In this document: positions 32,937-33,125 of the stretch, piece by piece
Layout of the letters: the number at the start of each line of letters is the position of its first letter
How positions within the stretch are numbered: position 1 is the first letter of the stretch
Origin: Sphingobacterium shayense
GTDB taxonomy: Bacteria; Bacteroidota; Bacteroidia; Sphingobacteriales; Sphingobacteriaceae
NCBI RefSeq assembly: GCF_013179575.1
Contig: NZ_JABMCQ010000025.1
Location: 1-33,125 of the forward strand
Direction: 5' to 3'
Length of the DNA stretch: 33,125 bases
Program-made: the position numbers and the translations under genes
The notes under the pieces: model-generated
Told to the model about the DNA's origin: nothing
Seen by the model: the letters and a program-made list of their open reading frames with translations, nothing else
The model's database searches: none

Positions 32937-33125
32937 TTAAACCAATCCTTGTGCTTTCATTGAAGTCGCTACTTTAATAAAGCCACCAATATTTGCACCT
33001 TTTAGATAATTTATATATCCATCATCCTCCTTGCCATATTTAACACAGGTCTTATGAATGTTTAGCATAATACCTTTAAGGCGATCATCAACTTTTCCAC
33101 TAGACCATTGTTGTCTTAGACTATT
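32937..33125 (-). CDS. gdhA: glutamate dehydrogenase, C-terminal end (partial)
   Basis: The last 62 codons and stop of a hexameric NADP-type glutamate dehydrogenase, running off the right edge. The translated tail includes LKGIMLNIHKTCVKYGKE and then NYLKGANIGGFIKVATSMKA, ending QGLV. The KGANIxGFxKVAxxMxAQG ending is the diagnostic C-terminus of bacterial GdhA (about 445-450 residues). The enzyme interconverts 2-oxoglutarate plus ammonium and glutamate. Coenzyme specificity is inferred from the family, since the Rossmann domain is outside the window. A hairpin terminator follows the stop. Confidence 0.92.
   Translation of the reverse strand, partial: NSLRQQWSSGKVDDRLKGIMLNIHKTCVKYGKEDDGYINYLKGANIGGFIKVATSMKAQGLV

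Overview
The window looks like ordinary chromosomal DNA of a member of the Bacteroidetes, most likely a Sphingobacteriaceae relative. Reasons: moderate-to-low GC, promoters of the Bacteroidetes type (TTTG, about 20 nt, TAnnTTTG) rather than TTGACA/TATAAT, and family-level gene neighbourhoods known from this phylum (DUF3822-rsmD-coaD; a ferredoxin divergent from a LuxC-like acyl-CoA reductase; a short fold-III arginine decarboxylase). I see no insertion sequence, prophage, CRISPR array or tRNA. Genus assignment is inference.

Layout. 1-4.6 kb: the C-terminal half of a PBP4-type D-Ala-D-Ala carboxypeptidase, a UMF1-type MFS transporter, a LutA-like Fe-S protein and an exported TIM-barrel protein, then a 645-nt gene-free stretch with dyad symmetry. 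4.6-8.1 kb: a POT peptide transporter with terminator, a DPM1-like glycosyltransferase and ruvB. 8.1-10.1 kb, minus strand: a RecD-like helicase overlapping a helical-repeat protein. 10.3-12.1 kb: DUF3822-rsmD-coaD. 12.3-17.5 kb, minus strand: a DEAD-box helicase (DEFD variant) with a DbpA-like tail, an outer-membrane beta-barrel protein, grpE-dnaJ, an FtsE-type ATPase and a small conserved-looking protein. 17.5-20.7 kb: acyl-CoA reductase divergent from an 8Fe ferredoxin, then a glutamate/aspartate-type symporter. 20.8-24.1 kb: speA divergent from argS. 24.3-28.1 kb: a Gfo/Idh/MocA oxidoreductase overlapping a BaiN/HI0933 flavoprotein, and a second symporter. 28.15-28.54 kb: the RNase P RNA gene rnpB. 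28.6-33.1 kb: an NtrC-type response regulator, a small membrane protein, an ATP-cone/PD-(D/E)XK nuclease fusion, a DUF2892 membrane protein, a CobB-type sirtuin, a small hypothetical gene and the 3' end of glutamate dehydrogenase (gdhA).

How the parts relate. Most genes are housekeeping (translation, chaperones, DNA repair, wall maintenance). There is a loose amino-acid/nitrogen theme: peptide uptake, two acidic amino-acid symporters, arginine decarboxylase, arginyl-tRNA synthetase and glutamate dehydrogenase. Two nearly identical 18-nt elements resembling sigma-54 (-24/-12) promoters lie upstream of grpE-dnaJ and of the outer-membrane protein, and the window also encodes a sigma-54-type activator whose GAFTGA loop reads GSFTSA. 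Well-formed hairpin terminators separate many units.

I did not find a clearly new multi-gene system. The best leads are the ATP-cone/nuclease fusion, the paired sigma-54-like elements with a palindrome upstream of one of them, the zinc-cysteine-poor sirtuin, and several structured 5' regions.
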